A stretch of 64,000 nt of DNA. Source: Lentilactobacillus sp. SPB1-3. GTDB lineage: Bacteria > Bacillota > Bacilli > Lactobacillales > Lactobacillaceae. Made by a program: the position numbers and the translations under genes. The notes under the pieces are model-generated. The model saw nothing but the letters and a program-made list of their open reading frames with translations. It searched no databases and was not told the DNA's origin. The DNA lies in NCBI RefSeq assembly GCF_026913205.2, contig NZ_CP168151.1, positions 1,736,001 through 1,800,000 of the forward strand, written 5' to 3'. Below, piece after piece: positions 8,448-16,308 of this stretch (position 1 is its first letter; every line of letters begins with the position of its first letter).

Positions 8448-9182
8448 TCAGATCTTAGCTCCCATCTCATCAATATGGCGGCGAACTTCATGTTCACGCT
8501 CTCGCTGCTTAAATGACGCACTATGAATCGTACTTCCAGGACGAGAAATTTTGTCATATAGTGGTTGAGCATCAAACAAGAAATTATTTGTCGCATAAAC
8601 ATAATCTGCGGTGAATAGTAAGTCTTCTGCAAGATCCAGTGTTTCGTCAAATCGAATTTGTTTATCACGAAGAATGCTGACACGAAAGGCTTTATTCCAG
8701 ACGTAGCCACCAATTAAGTTACCTCGGGTATTGATGGAATCACAAACTTCTCGTTTTGATACTTCGATAAGTCCCTCATGTTCCAACTGACCCGCACCAC
8801 GGAACCCCCAACGATAGCCGACAGTGACCATATCAATCTTAGGATCACTCATGCCAACCGCCATGACTTGCAAGAATTCTGGATCAACAATATCGTCGCC
8901 ATCCACAAAGGTCAAGACGTTCCCCTTGGTTTCATCAATTCCCATATTGCGGGCCTTTGACACGCCAACGTGATCCTTTAATGCGATTACTCTGAATCGT
9001 GAATCTAATTTTTCATAACGCTTGGCCACCGTAACCGTTTCATCAGTTGAGGCATCGTCGACAACCAAGACTTCAAACTGTTGATACTTTTGATTAGCAA
9101 GTGCATCTAGGGTCTTACCAATATAATCCGCCAGGTTGTGAGTTGGGACAACCACAGTAATTAATACATCATCAGTCATCAT
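8448..9182 (-). CDS. Family 2 glycosyltransferase, short
   Basis: 244 residues. The N-terminal GT-A domain is clear: VVVPTHN at the start, VVDDASTDET (nucleotide binding), NMGIDETKG and FVDGDD (metal-binding DxD-like). Such enzymes add a sugar from a nucleotide donor to a wall or capsule glycan; substrate unknown. Most relatives are 300 residues or more, so the C-terminus seems short. A different frame continues for 25 codons past the stop (see findings). The ribosome binding site is GGGGGAAT. It follows the TetR gene by 64 bases with no terminator between, so the two are probably co-transcribed. Confidence 0.8.
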   Translation of the reverse strand: MMTDDVLITVVVPTHNLADYIGKTLDALANQKYQQFEVLVVDDASTDETVTVAKRYEKLDSRFRVIALKDHVGVSKARNMGIDETKGNVLTFVDGDDIVDPEFLQVMAVGMSDPKIDMVTVGYRWGFRGAGQLEHEGLIEVSKREVCDSINTRGNLIGGYVWNKAFRVSILRDKQIRFDETLDLAEDLLFTADYVYATNNFLFDAQPLYDKISRPGSTIHSASFKQREREHEVRRHIDEMGAKI

Positions 9183-9246
9183 TATTCCCCCTTAAATTTC
9201 AACCAAAATTGTACGCCAGAAAAGGTCAAAATCAACTAAAAAGGTT

Positions 9247-9822
9247 CTATTGCATATACCGGGTAACGATATCGGCAAGGACACTGGCAATTTTTTCTGG
9301 ATCTGTTTTATAATCATGGTCTTCAAAGTCAAAGTAAAAATTAATGACGACTCCCACCAATGCCGCATAACTATGTTCAGGCGCAACTCCGCGAATACGA
9401 ATAATGACCGGTCGCCAATGTTCATAAAATTCAGGATTTTGATTAGTCATGTTTCTTAAAACAGTGATTTTACTGCTATTGATCAATAATAATTTCACTT
9501 CTTGATGGTGGTCTTGAACGAATTTAAATAATGCAGAAAAATAAGTTTTGACTAACTGATGCGTATCTCCGAGTGAATCGCCACCAGTGACTGGATAGTC
9601 ATGCTTGATTTGAATGATCTGTTTGATAGTATTTTCTTGAACTTTTTCTAACAGATCATACTTATCAGTATAGTAAGAATAAAAAGTTGTTCTGTTAAGA
9701 CCAGCTTCATCTATAATCGATTTCACGGTTATCTTATCAATGGTTTGTCGATCTAATAATTTAAAAAGCGCGTTTCTTATCTTTATTTTGGTGCGCTGTA
9801 CCCGCTTATCATTATCATTCAT
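9247..9822 (-). CDS. TetR/AcrR family regulator
   Basis: 191 residues. The N-terminal DNA-binding domain (about 8-55) has the TetR pattern: IRNALFKLL, then the helix-turn-helix TVKSIIDEAGLNRTTFYSYY and YDLLEKV. The C-terminal ligand domain is divergent, as in the YbiH/DhaS-like lactic acid bacterial group. A TATAAT box lies upstream at 9857-9862 (minus strand). Probable targets are its own gene and the downstream glycosyltransferase; the inducer is unknown. Confidence 0.85.
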   Translation of the reverse strand: MNDNDKRVQRTKIKIRNALFKLLDRQTIDKITVKSIIDEAGLNRTTFYSYYTDKYDLLEKVQENTIKQIIQIKHDYPVTGGDSLGDTHQLVKTYFSALFKFVQDHHQEVKLLLINSSKITVLRNMTNQNPEFYEHWRPVIIRIRGVAPEHSYAALVGVVINFYFDFEDHDYKTDPEKIASVLADIVTRYMQ

Positions 9823-9914
9823 AAAAAATTATTCCTTTTTTTGCTAATTAACCAACATTATACTACATTGTGTTGTTGAAATGTTTTACCTAAATGCCTA
9901 GAATAGTTTTAGTG

Positions 9915-9930
9915 AAACGGTAAACCGTTT
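9915..9930. promoter_or_regulatory. 16-base palindrome, possible TetR operator
   Basis: AAACGGT and ACCGTTT form perfect seven-base arms around a two-base centre, the size and symmetry of many TetR-family operators. It lies about 50 bases upstream of the -10 box of the TetR gene, which is further than usual for autoregulation, so the assignment is tentative. Confidence 0.35.
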
Positions 9931-10049
9931 TTTCATAATTCCCACATACTAAAGACATCGTTTTAATTGTGATATTTGTAAAGACCATCAACGGTCAGTG
10001 ATAACATGTCCATTGTGAAATCACTTATTCAATTGACGATACTTCCTTA

Positions 10050-10268
10050 ATTTTGTTAGCGACCGGCTCCCCACCGGACATGTTTCGTCTATATCATATA
10101 CGTTTCTGGAATGCCATCTCATTACCTACTTTCCAGAACTCCCCCAATTTATTTGATATTCTTTATAGTAATAACTATAGACACTACAAGCACTTACCGA
10201 AACAGCTAACAAAATGCAAGATAAATAAAAGCACTAGCGTGGATTCCCCTCCACTACTAGTGCTTTTT
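10050..10268 (+). ncRNA. Candidate C-rich small RNA
   Basis: The gene-free stretch 9823-10290 holds three C-rich motifs in the plus orientation: CCGG-CTCCCCA-CCGG (10063-10077), an unpaired CTCCCCCAATTT (10139-10150) just after a long-loop stem TTCTGGAA/TTCCAGAA (10104-10138), and a strong terminator whose loop is TTCCCC (10228-10268). A weak promoter (TTGTGA, GATACT at 10038-10043) would start it near 10050. The 76-codon frame crossing this stretch runs through the terminator and has no ribosome binding site, so I take the region as non-coding. The motif pattern resembles the two RNAs at 39.9-40.3 kb. Ends are estimates. Confidence 0.4.
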
Positions 10269-10270
10269 TG
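10228..10270. terminator. Strong terminator, active on both strands
   Basis: AAAGCACTAG with CTAGTGCTTT, a small internal bulge, then GTGGA/TCCAC closing a TTCCCC loop. T runs occur on both sides, so it can end both the candidate plus-strand RNA and the SpoIIM-like gene on the minus strand. Confidence 0.85.
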
Positions 10271-10290
10271 TATTCTAACTTAATTACTTA

Positions 10291-10884
10291 CTACTTGATA
10301 ATAAAGTTATGAATTAAGATTGGCGTAATATTTTGTTCGATAATCGCAGCAATGAACAACAATGGCAATACATATACTAACGTATCGATAGCCGTCGTTT
10401 TGACCATTTCACCAAAGGTCTCTGATCGTTGACGATGCCTTATAAATCGATCAATCATGTACCATGCCAGTCGAGCACTAATGGCCGCCGAAATAATTTG
10501 ACCTGGTATCTCAAAAATTCCGTGAGGTAATATACCGAATAAAAATAACAAGATTGGCTGTGGCCCAATAGTTAGAACCGCACCAACAGATGATGCATTA
10601 AACAAAAGGAACAGATAGTACAGTGGAATTGGAATTAATCCTAAGACAATAATCGTCAAAGAACTACCGAAATTATGGAAAAATAATGGTAAAAAATTAT
10701 GTGAACTAGCACCGCTACTATCGCCACTAAGTGAAGATGTTAAAAGATGTTTAGCAGCTTCAGTCGATGATGTTAATTCAATACCTGCATAGACAACAAT
10801 CCAAATAACCACCATGATTAATAAGAACTGCCAAAAACGCTTGCGGTAATCTGTGTTGAATCTCCCTAAACTTTCTCTAATCAT
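10291..10884 (-). CDS. SpoIIM-like (DUF95) membrane protein
   Basis: 197 residues with about five membrane segments. The motif GILPHGIFEIPGQIISAA (about 116-133) is the hallmark of the stage II sporulation protein M family, which is also widespread in bacteria that do not sporulate. Role in lactic acid bacteria is unknown. GGAGGGG ribosome binding site. A 50-base gap separates it from the alarmone synthetase gene upstream, so they could share a transcript. Confidence 0.8.
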   Translation of the reverse strand: MIRESLGRFNTDYRKRFWQFLLIMVVIWIVVYAGIELTSSTEAAKHLLTSSLSGDSSGASSHNFLPLFFHNFGSSLTIIVLGLIPIPLYYLFLLFNASSVGAVLTIGPQPILLFLFGILPHGIFEIPGQIISAAISARLAWYMIDRFIRHRQRSETFGEMVKTTAIDTLVYVLPLLFIAAIIEQNITPILIHNFIIK

Positions 10885-10934
10885 AATCTTCCCCTCCTTA
10901 CATGTTGATATTATAAGACATTTTATGGCAAAAC

Positions 10935-11642
10935 TTATGATTGATGCTCATCGTTTTCAGACTGAAGCCCAGTAAATATGCGTTGCATGTTTTCTTCAAT
11001 ACCAAATAATGCGTTAGCATATTGAGCTAATTCAGCGGCATATTGGTCAGCCTTTTCCTGATCTGCAAAGCTTTTATAGCGTAAATCATGTTCTAGACTG
11101 GCCCAAGTATCCATCCCTACTGTCCGAATCTGAATCTCGACGGGGGCTTCTTGAACTCCTTCATCTTGAAAGACTGGGACTGATACGATCAAGTGATAGC
11201 TACGGTAGCCATTAGGTTTAGGATGGTTAATATAATCTTTTTCTTTGATTACTGTCACGTCACTTTGCTTGACCAAGGCATCACGAACTTTAATAATATC
11301 ATCGAGATAATTGGTGATTACTCGAATTCCAGCGATGTCGTATATGTTGCCAAATAGATCGTTGGTGTCTACCGGAATTTGTTTACGAGAAATTTTGCCC
11401 AATAAACTGCCTGGTTCTTTCATTCGCTCTTCCATATGATGAATGGGATTGTGATCAAAGTTAGCTGAGTATTCGTCGTCCAGATTTTCTAATTTTGTGC
11501 CAATTTCATTTAATGCTGAATGTCTTAATAAATATAATTGACTGATTTTGCGGATGCTTTCATATCCTTGAGCCAAGCCAGCATCACGGAATTGTTTTTC
11601 GTACTTTTTAATACTAAATAAATTTGACCGCTGAATAATCAT
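10935..11642 (-). CDS. Small alarmone synthetase (RelA/SpoT domain only)
   Basis: 235 residues, with a synthetase domain but no hydrolase, TGS or ACT domain. Catalytic features are visible: DIAGIRVI, KEKDYINHPKPNGYRSYH (the G-loop and substrate Tyr) and EIQIRTVGMDTWASLEHDL. It transfers pyrophosphate from ATP to GTP or GDP to make (p)ppGpp. It is not next to NAD kinase, as relQ usually is, so it may be of the RelP/YwaC branch; that is uncertain. The start is placed at ATG 11642, because GGAGG lies eight bases before it; the in-frame ATG at 11657 overlaps that site. Confidence 0.88.
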   Translation of the reverse strand: MIIQRSNLFSIKKYEKQFRDAGLAQGYESIRKISQLYLLRHSALNEIGTKLENLDDEYSANFDHNPIHHMEERMKEPGSLLGKISRKQIPVDTNDLFGNIYDIAGIRVITNYLDDIIKVRDALVKQSDVTVIKEKDYINHPKPNGYRSYHLIVSVPVFQDEGVQEAPVEIQIRTVGMDTWASLEHDLRYKSFADQEKADQYAAELAQYANALFGIEENMQRIFTGLQSENDEHQS

Positions 11643-11741
11643 CGAGTCGACCTCCATATTTTTAACATACTGTCTGGTATTTATTACGCCATCTATTGTA
11701 TACTTTAAATCTCGTCTTTTTTAACCATGAAGGAGGAATTT

Positions 11742-12905
11742 ATGCAAAGTTTTAAAACAAGAAGCTTCATCCTTGTCGCCATAGGCTTTATTTTAGGGAT
11801 GAGTGAATTCATTATGGTCGGAATTTTAAATGACCTTGCTAGCAGCTTTCATGTTGGTATTGCCAGCGTTGGATTATTAGTAACATTATTTGCAATTGTT
11901 TATGCACTAGCCACACCAATCTTAACGATTATGGTTGGTTCACATCGCCTATATCGCGTGATGATATTATTATTAATTATCTTCATTGCTGGCAATGTGA
12001 TGACTGCCGTCGCTCCCAACTACCTAATTTTAACGATTTCTAGAATTTTGACCGCCGTCGTTTCCGGCATCACCGTCTCCATTGCCATCACTTACTCAGC
12101 AGTAATTGCCCCCAGAGAAAAACGAGCTTGGTTGGTATCTTGGGTCTTTTCAGGATTCAGCATTGCTTCAGTTTTTGGCGTTCCACTGGGAACTTGGATG
12201 AGTGGCAAATTCGGTTGGCGAACAGTTTTTTGGCTAATCGTTGGAATTTCAATTTTATTTACTATCCTATTTTCCTTGTCCTTGCCACGAGATGTTCGGC
12301 AAGGAAAGATGGATCATTTTACACAGCAACTAGCCATTTTTAAAGACCGCCGTATCTTGTTGGGAATTCTCTTGCCCACTTTAAATCTGGCTGGAGTGTA
12401 TGTAGTTTACACCTATTTGAGACCGATTATCGTCGAAGGGATTAATTTTCCAGGAGCCTTTGTGACACCCATTTTGTTTGTCTATGGATTCGCATCATTA
12501 GCAAGTAACCAAGTAAGTGGTCGCATCGCGAACTATGATGGATTGACCACGATGCAGAAAATATATGTATTGCAAATTGTCGCACTGATTGCCTTACCAC
12601 TTTTATTCAAACTACAATGGTTAGCGTTAGTTGCACTAATTATTCTTGGGTTTACTATGTATTTACAAAATTCACCTATGCAGCTATTTTATTTAGAAGT
12701 GGCCGAAACTGACTATCCACAATCAATCGTCATGGCCTCTTCTCTAAATTCAATTTTTAGTAATCTGGGAATTGCGATTGGCTCAGCCACTGGTGGAGTG
12801 ATGGTCAGTTCCTTGGGGTTGCCTTCACTGGGATTTGGTGGTGCCTTTTATACAGTATTAGCACTAATTGTGTTGGTAACACTAAACCACGTTCGCAATA
12901 AATAA
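11742..12905 (+). CDS. MFS exporter, DHA1 (AraJ-like) type
   Basis: 387 residues with 12 hydrophobic segments. SEFIMVGILNDLASSF in the first helix region and GVPLGTWMSGKFGWRTVFW near helix five are typical of the AraJ/YdhP/SotB exporters. It probably exports a sugar, purine or drug with proton antiport; substrate unknown. AGGAGG (11731-11736) sets the ATG at 11742 as start rather than the in-frame ATG at 11727. Monocistronic, ended by a shared terminator. Confidence 0.85.
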   Translation: MQSFKTRSFILVAIGFILGMSEFIMVGILNDLASSFHVGIASVGLLVTLFAIVYALATPILTIMVGSHRLYRVMILLLIIFIAGNVMTAVAPNYLILTISRILTAVVSGITVSIAITYSAVIAPREKRAWLVSWVFSGFSIASVFGVPLGTWMSGKFGWRTVFWLIVGISILFTILFSLSLPRDVRQGKMDHFTQQLAIFKDRRILLGILLPTLNLAGVYVVYTYLRPIIVEGINFPGAFVTPILFVYGFASLASNQVSGRIANYDGLTTMQKIYVLQIVALIALPLLFKLQWLALVALIILGFTMYLQNSPMQLFYLEVAETDYPQSIVMASSLNSIFSNLGIAIGSATGGVMVSSLGLPSLGFGGAFYTVLALIVLVTLNHVRNK

Positions 12906-12920
12906 CTTATTAACCAAAAT

Positions 12921-12963
12921 AAAAACTTCCGAATTTTTCAATAAGAAAATTTGGAAGTTTTTA
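12921..12963. terminator. Bidirectional terminator
   Basis: AAAACTTCC-GAATTTT pairs with AAAATTT-GGAAGTTTT with T runs on both sides. It separates the converging MFS and Asp23 genes. Confidence 0.85.
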
Positions 12964-12970
12964 TTTTTTA

Positions 12971-13411
12971 TCATGATTCGTGATCATGTTTATCACTTTT
13001 ATCCCGTTTTTTCTCTGACTTTGGTTCGTTCTTTTTAGCCCATTCATCACGTGTTAGCATGTCTTGAACAGTCAAATCGATTTTGTCGACCTTCATGTTA
13101 GTCATTTCTTCAACTGAGTTAGTGATCTTTTGAGACATCTTGTTGAATACTTGTTCAGCGTTGCGGCCGTATTCTAAGATGGCATTGATTTTTAACTCAA
13201 CCCGGTTATCATCTTCGTTCATATTAACGTCAACGCCAGCTGTAGGATCGTCACCGCTAGAAAGTTTGTCAGTCATCTTTTCGAAGACGTTACCTTCTAG
13301 GTCTAATACTCCATCAACTTCGCAAGCTGTTTTACCAGTAATTTTAGCAATTACATTATCATCGAAAACCATTTTAGTTTCTGGCATGTTAGTAGTTGTG
13401 TTGTTTGACAT
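12971..13411 (-). CDS. Asp23/Gls24 family protein (second copy)
   Basis: 146 residues. The Asp23/Gls24 domain covers about 10-120, with the family pattern of a start like ...FDDNVIAKITGKTACEVDGV, a charged loop, and AILEYGRNAEQVF. The highly charged tail (Lys, Asp, Glu, His) is typical. Asp23 proteins coat the inner membrane face through AmaP and are linked to envelope stress. It is last in an operon of four genes (amaP, DUF2273, asp23, asp23). RBS AAGGAG. Confidence 0.88.
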   Translation of the reverse strand: MSNNTTTNMPETKMVFDDNVIAKITGKTACEVDGVLDLEGNVFEKMTDKLSSGDDPTAGVDVNMNEDDNRVELKINAILEYGRNAEQVFNKMSQKITNSVEEMTNMKVDKIDLTVQDMLTRDEWAKKNEPKSEKKRDKSDKHDHES

Positions 13412-13439
13412 AGTATATTCTCCTTTTCTAAGAACGTTA

Positions 13440-13853
13440 TTATGAAGTTTCTTCAGTGCTCAATGCTGAATTTGGTTTACCAGAGTTACTATCCTTCCAC
13501 TCTTTTTTGCTCATAACTTCATTGATGTGCAAGTTCAGTTCTATAACTTTGAGTCCAGTTAATTTTTCAATTTCTGCGCTAACTACATTACAGATTTGGT
13601 TGAACATCTCACGGATATCATGGCCATATTCAACAGTGGCGGTCATATCCAAGGCTACTTGCTTATCACCAACATCAGCGGATATTCCTTGGGTAGGGTC
13701 ACTCTTACTACGGAAACGATCAGTTATATTACCAATCACACCACCATCGAATGACAAAATGCCCTCGATATTTCTGGCAGCTAGGCCGGCAATCTTTTCG
13801 ATAACTGAATCTTCAAAAGTTAAGTTTGCTTGTTCAACTGTTGGGTTTTGCAT
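13440..13853 (-). CDS. Asp23/Gls24 family protein (first copy)
   Basis: 137 residues. It shares the pattern of the following gene: FEDSVIEKIAGLAARNIEGI, then VGDKQVALDMTATVEYGHDI and a conserved helical C-terminal part. The start at ATG 13853 follows GGGAGG; an in-frame ATG at 13868 overlaps that site. Probably a membrane-associated stress protein that forms mixed assemblies with the downstream paralogue and AmaP. Confidence 0.88.
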   Translation of the reverse strand: MQNPTVEQANLTFEDSVIEKIAGLAARNIEGILSFDGGVIGNITDRFRSKSDPTQGISADVGDKQVALDMTATVEYGHDIREMFNQICNVVSAEIEKLTGLKVIELNLHINEVMSKKEWKDSNSGKPNSALSTEETS

Positions 13854-13871
13854 TGCAATTCCTCCCATCTT

Positions 13872-14063
13872 CTACTTTCTTTCAATGTTCAAGGCTGACA
13901 TCGTGGAATCGAGTAACTGTCTAAGAATCACCCGTGAATATTTAGCAACCAAATATCCAACGATTCCAATTAAGCCCACTAGTAACGCATTTAAGAATCC
14001 AAACGCTACCCAGACCGTTCCAAATATCATGGCGATCAATGCGCCACTTAACTCGGTATTCAT
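13872..14063 (-). CDS. DUF2273 small membrane protein
   Basis: 63 residues with two hydrophobic helices (about 7-24 and 27-45) and a basic C-terminal part. DUF2273 proteins almost always lie between amaP and asp23, exactly as here (12-base gap to amaP, about 18 to asp23). They are thought to help anchor the Asp23 layer. GGAGGG ribosome binding site. Confidence 0.85.
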   Translation of the reverse strand: MNTELSGALIAMIFGTVWVAFGFLNALLVGLIGIVGYLVAKYSRVILRQLLDSTMSALNIERK

Positions 14064-14075
14064 CGCAATCCCTCC

Positions 14076-14624
14076 TTACATAACCTTTAAGCGTTGCGTC
14101 GATTTGCTAAGAGGAACTAACCGCACCTTAGTTTTACTGGGAATCCCCAGATGTAAAGCGAGACAGTTATCAACAACTTGCTGAATTTTCTTAGCAACTG
14201 TTCGATAATCATCATCACTCAAGTTAATTGCCTTCACGTTCGCTTTAACACGTTGGCCAGAGCGATTGATGCTCACCTTAGTTTCAATATTTCCAACTAG
14301 GTTGCTATCAGCAATCGTTTGATTGACCATTTGTTCCAACGAATCTTTTGAGACAACTAAGTTCCCCTGATTACTGCGAAATTGCAGATCTTTTTGGGTC
14401 GTCCGACTAATTCCTAACAGGCCGAAAATAATCAATACTAACAAGATTGTCATTCCTGCTAGCACCAAGGCTGTGATCTCTGTCGCACCTTGATTATTGA
14501 TCCACGCTGTTTCAAACCATTCGGACAGGTACGGAATGTGTACGATGATTGAAATAAACCAGACGGCTTGGACTAGTGCAACTAATGAAATTATGCCAAT
14601 AATCCATTTAATATACCGATTCAT
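14076..14624 (-). CDS. amaP: Alkaline shock response membrane anchor protein AmaP
   Basis: 182 residues. Two N-terminal membrane helices (about 7-28 and 50-72) precede a cytoplasmic Asp23-like domain (LVVSKDSLEQMVNQTI, then VSINRSGQRVKANVKAI). It recruits Asp23 to the membrane. First gene of the amaP-DUF2273-asp23-asp23 operon. The 110 bases upstream contain no obvious sigma-B promoter; I could not define one with confidence. Confidence 0.87.
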   Translation of the reverse strand: MNRYIKWIIGIISLVALVQAVWFISIIVHIPYLSEWFETAWINNQGATEITALVLAGMTILLVLIIFGLLGISRTTQKDLQFRSNQGNLVVSKDSLEQMVNQTIADSNLVGNIETKVSINRSGQRVKANVKAINLSDDDYRTVAKKIQQVVDNCLALHLGIPSKTKVRLVPLSKSTQRLKVM

Positions 14625-14731
14625 ATTTCGCTCATCCCTTCCCTAAAATCATTGATCAAGAATTCATAACTTCTTGATTACCCAAAAGATAACATGGATG
14701 TAATGCTTATCTCAATATATATGCCTACAAT

Positions 14732-14778
14732 AAAAAACGCTTTAAAGTCTTTACACATCGAGACTTTAAAGCATTTTT
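14732..14778 (-). terminator. Terminator of the DMT transporter gene
   Basis: ATGCTTTAAAGTCTC and its partner AAGACTTTAAAGCGT on the minus strand with a nine-base loop, followed by TTTTTT. Confidence 0.82.
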
Positions 14779-14783
14779 AAAAA

Positions 14784-15689
14784 CTAGTATTTAGTTCCTA
14801 GGGCCTGAATAAATGTAGTTAACAATATCAAAGCTCCTCCGATAAGTTCTACTGAAGTTAACGGTGTTCCTAATACCGTCACGGCAAGAATTGTAGCAGT
14901 TAATGGTTCAAAGGCTCCTAACATACCAGTCGTAGTCGCCGAAATGTATTTCAAACTACTGAGATAAAAATAATAGGTGAAGACAGTTCCGACCACCACG
15001 ATAATGGCCACCCAGAATAACAAGTCAGGAGTTAATGGAAGCCCACCAGTATTCGTAAATGTGTTATAAAGAAATGGCAGACCACCTATCAGCATTGCCC
15101 AACCAATCACGAAACGTGCGTCATACTTTCTTAGCAAATGGCGAGGCATTAATGTATAGACCGCTGTGGCCACCCCGGCCATAACTCCCCAAAATAGTCC
15201 CCGAGGCGTCAACGCTAATTGATCAAAATGACCATTGGTAGCTAGCATGAATGTCCCCAGCAGAGCAATTACAATGGAGATCGTATCAATTCGGCGCGGA
15301 AGTTTACTACTAATAATAGCTACATAAATAATAATGAAGAGTGGTCCAAGGTTTTGTAGCACGGTCGCCGTTGGCGCATTGCTATAGTTAACGGCGCTGA
15401 AGTAACACAGTTGTGAAGGCATCATCCCTAATAGACCAAACAAAATCAATATAATCGTGTCATGCCGATTTTTAAAAATCTGTAGTACTTTGGCACCATC
15501 AGTAATGAGCGACCAGATAATTAGAAATGATCCGGCGAAGAATAACCGTACACCCACTACCCAGACTGGGGATGCGTGGTAAGTGGTAAATACATATTGA
15601 GCGATAGTTCCAGAAACGCCCCACAGGATAGCTCCCAGTACAACATAAAAGATGCCCTTTGCGGAATGATTATTGGTAGTGGTCTGCAT
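14784..15689 (-). CDS. DMT superfamily transporter (EamA type)
   Basis: 301 residues with ten hydrophobic segments made of two EamA repeats. The first has GAILWGVSGTIAQYVF; the second starts at GLFWGVMAGVATAVYTLMPR. Such proteins export amino acids, nucleobases or other metabolites; substrate not predictable. Short GGAGC ribosome binding site nine bases before ATG. The 130 bases upstream hold no gene I can support. Confidence 0.85.
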   Translation of the reverse strand: MQTTTNNHSAKGIFYVVLGAILWGVSGTIAQYVFTTYHASPVWVVGVRLFFAGSFLIIWSLITDGAKVLQIFKNRHDTIILILFGLLGMMPSQLCYFSAVNYSNAPTATVLQNLGPLFIIIYVAIISSKLPRRIDTISIVIALLGTFMLATNGHFDQLALTPRGLFWGVMAGVATAVYTLMPRHLLRKYDARFVIGWAMLIGGLPFLYNTFTNTGGLPLTPDLLFWVAIIVVVGTVFTYYFYLSSLKYISATTTGMLGAFEPLTATILAVTVLGTPLTSVELIGGALILLTTFIQALGTKY

Positions 15690-15819
15690 GTTTTAGCTCC
15701 AATCGAAAAAAGTTATATAACTAGCCTATCTGAAAACTAAAGCATCTGCAAGGTATCCTAAAAAATCATAGCCAATCACATATAATGTCATATCTGATTA
15801 TGAAAATTATTTAGTTTTT

Positions 15820-16035
15820 TTATTTTCTTGGTTTATGGTCATAATATTCCCAAAACGCCAACCATGCGCATATTAAAAATAAGCCAAAAAATATCATAGG
15901 GACACTGAATAATCCAGAATCATAATAATTAATTACGCTATCATCACTATCATAATTTTGTGAAAGCTGGACTATAAAAGTTGTCAATAAACCCCAACAA
16001 AGAAATTTGACTGCATAATCAATGTATTTAATCAT
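15820..16035 (-). CDS. Small membrane protein (71 aa)
   Basis: Two hydrophobic helices (about 3-22 and 41-62) flank a short acidic stretch with several Asp and Tyr; the tail is basic. No family recognised. The start is ATG 16035 after GGGGGAGAT; an in-frame ATG at 16059 lies upstream of that site. It follows another tiny membrane protein by 24 bases, so the pair is probably one transcript. Confidence 0.6.
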   Translation of the reverse strand: MIKYIDYAVKFLCWGLLTTFIVQLSQNYDSDDSVINYYDSGLFSVPMIFFGLFLICAWLAFWEYYDHKPRK

Positions 16036-16059
16036 TGTATCTCCCCCAAAGATAATCAA

Positions 16060-16167
16060 TTAATTAGAAGCGTAAAAATAGAACACACCTATAAGCATAA
16101 GAAGAATAATAATTATCACGATAAATAATAATACCTTCATCGATTGCTCAAATAGTGAGCCTTTCAT
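16060..16167 (-). CDS. Single-helix membrane micropeptide (35 aa)
   Basis: ATG at 16167 is preceded by AGGTGAT at good spacing. The 35-residue product starts MKGSLFEQSMK, then has a single hydrophobic helix rich in Ile, Leu and Val, and ends FYFYASN. It lies 24 bases upstream of the next small membrane protein in the same direction. Type I toxins and membrane regulators have this form, but no antisense RNA is evident, so the function is open. Confidence 0.55.
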   Translation of the reverse strand: MKGSLFEQSMKVLLFIVIIIILLMLIGVFYFYASN

Positions 16168-16269
16168 TCTATCATCACCTAACTATATTTTTGAATCGTA
16201 TTTGTATTAATATTATTCACTTTTAGTTATAGCACTGTGAATTTATGAATCAATAATATACTCGGGCAC

Positions 16270-16302
16270 AAAAAAAGACCGATAAGATTAATCGGTCTTT
16301 TT
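16270..16302 (-). terminator. Terminator of the beta-propeller protein gene
   Basis: AAAGACCGAT with ATCGGTCTTT over a seven-base loop (16274-16300), followed by a T run on the minus strand. Confidence 0.85.
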
Positions 16303-16308
16303 ACGTAT

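Noticed and set aside
8384-8713. Minus-strand frame overlapping the glycosyltransferase
   Set aside because: Most of it is an out-of-frame shadow of the glycosyltransferase; only its last 25 codons are of interest and are noted as a possible frameshift.
10053-10283. 76-codon plus-strand frame in the gap after the TetR gene
   Set aside because: It reads across a strong terminator, lacks a Shine-Dalgarno sequence and has no protein-like pattern.
13456-14184. 242-codon plus-strand frame opposite the asp23 operon
   Set aside because: Lies antisense to three well-supported genes with ribosome binding sites; composition is a reverse-complement shadow.
15690-15819. Search for a gene or RNA in the gap before the DMT transporter
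   Set aside because: Only a weak AT-rich dyad near 15773-15800 is seen; neither coding potential nor a terminator with a proper T run.
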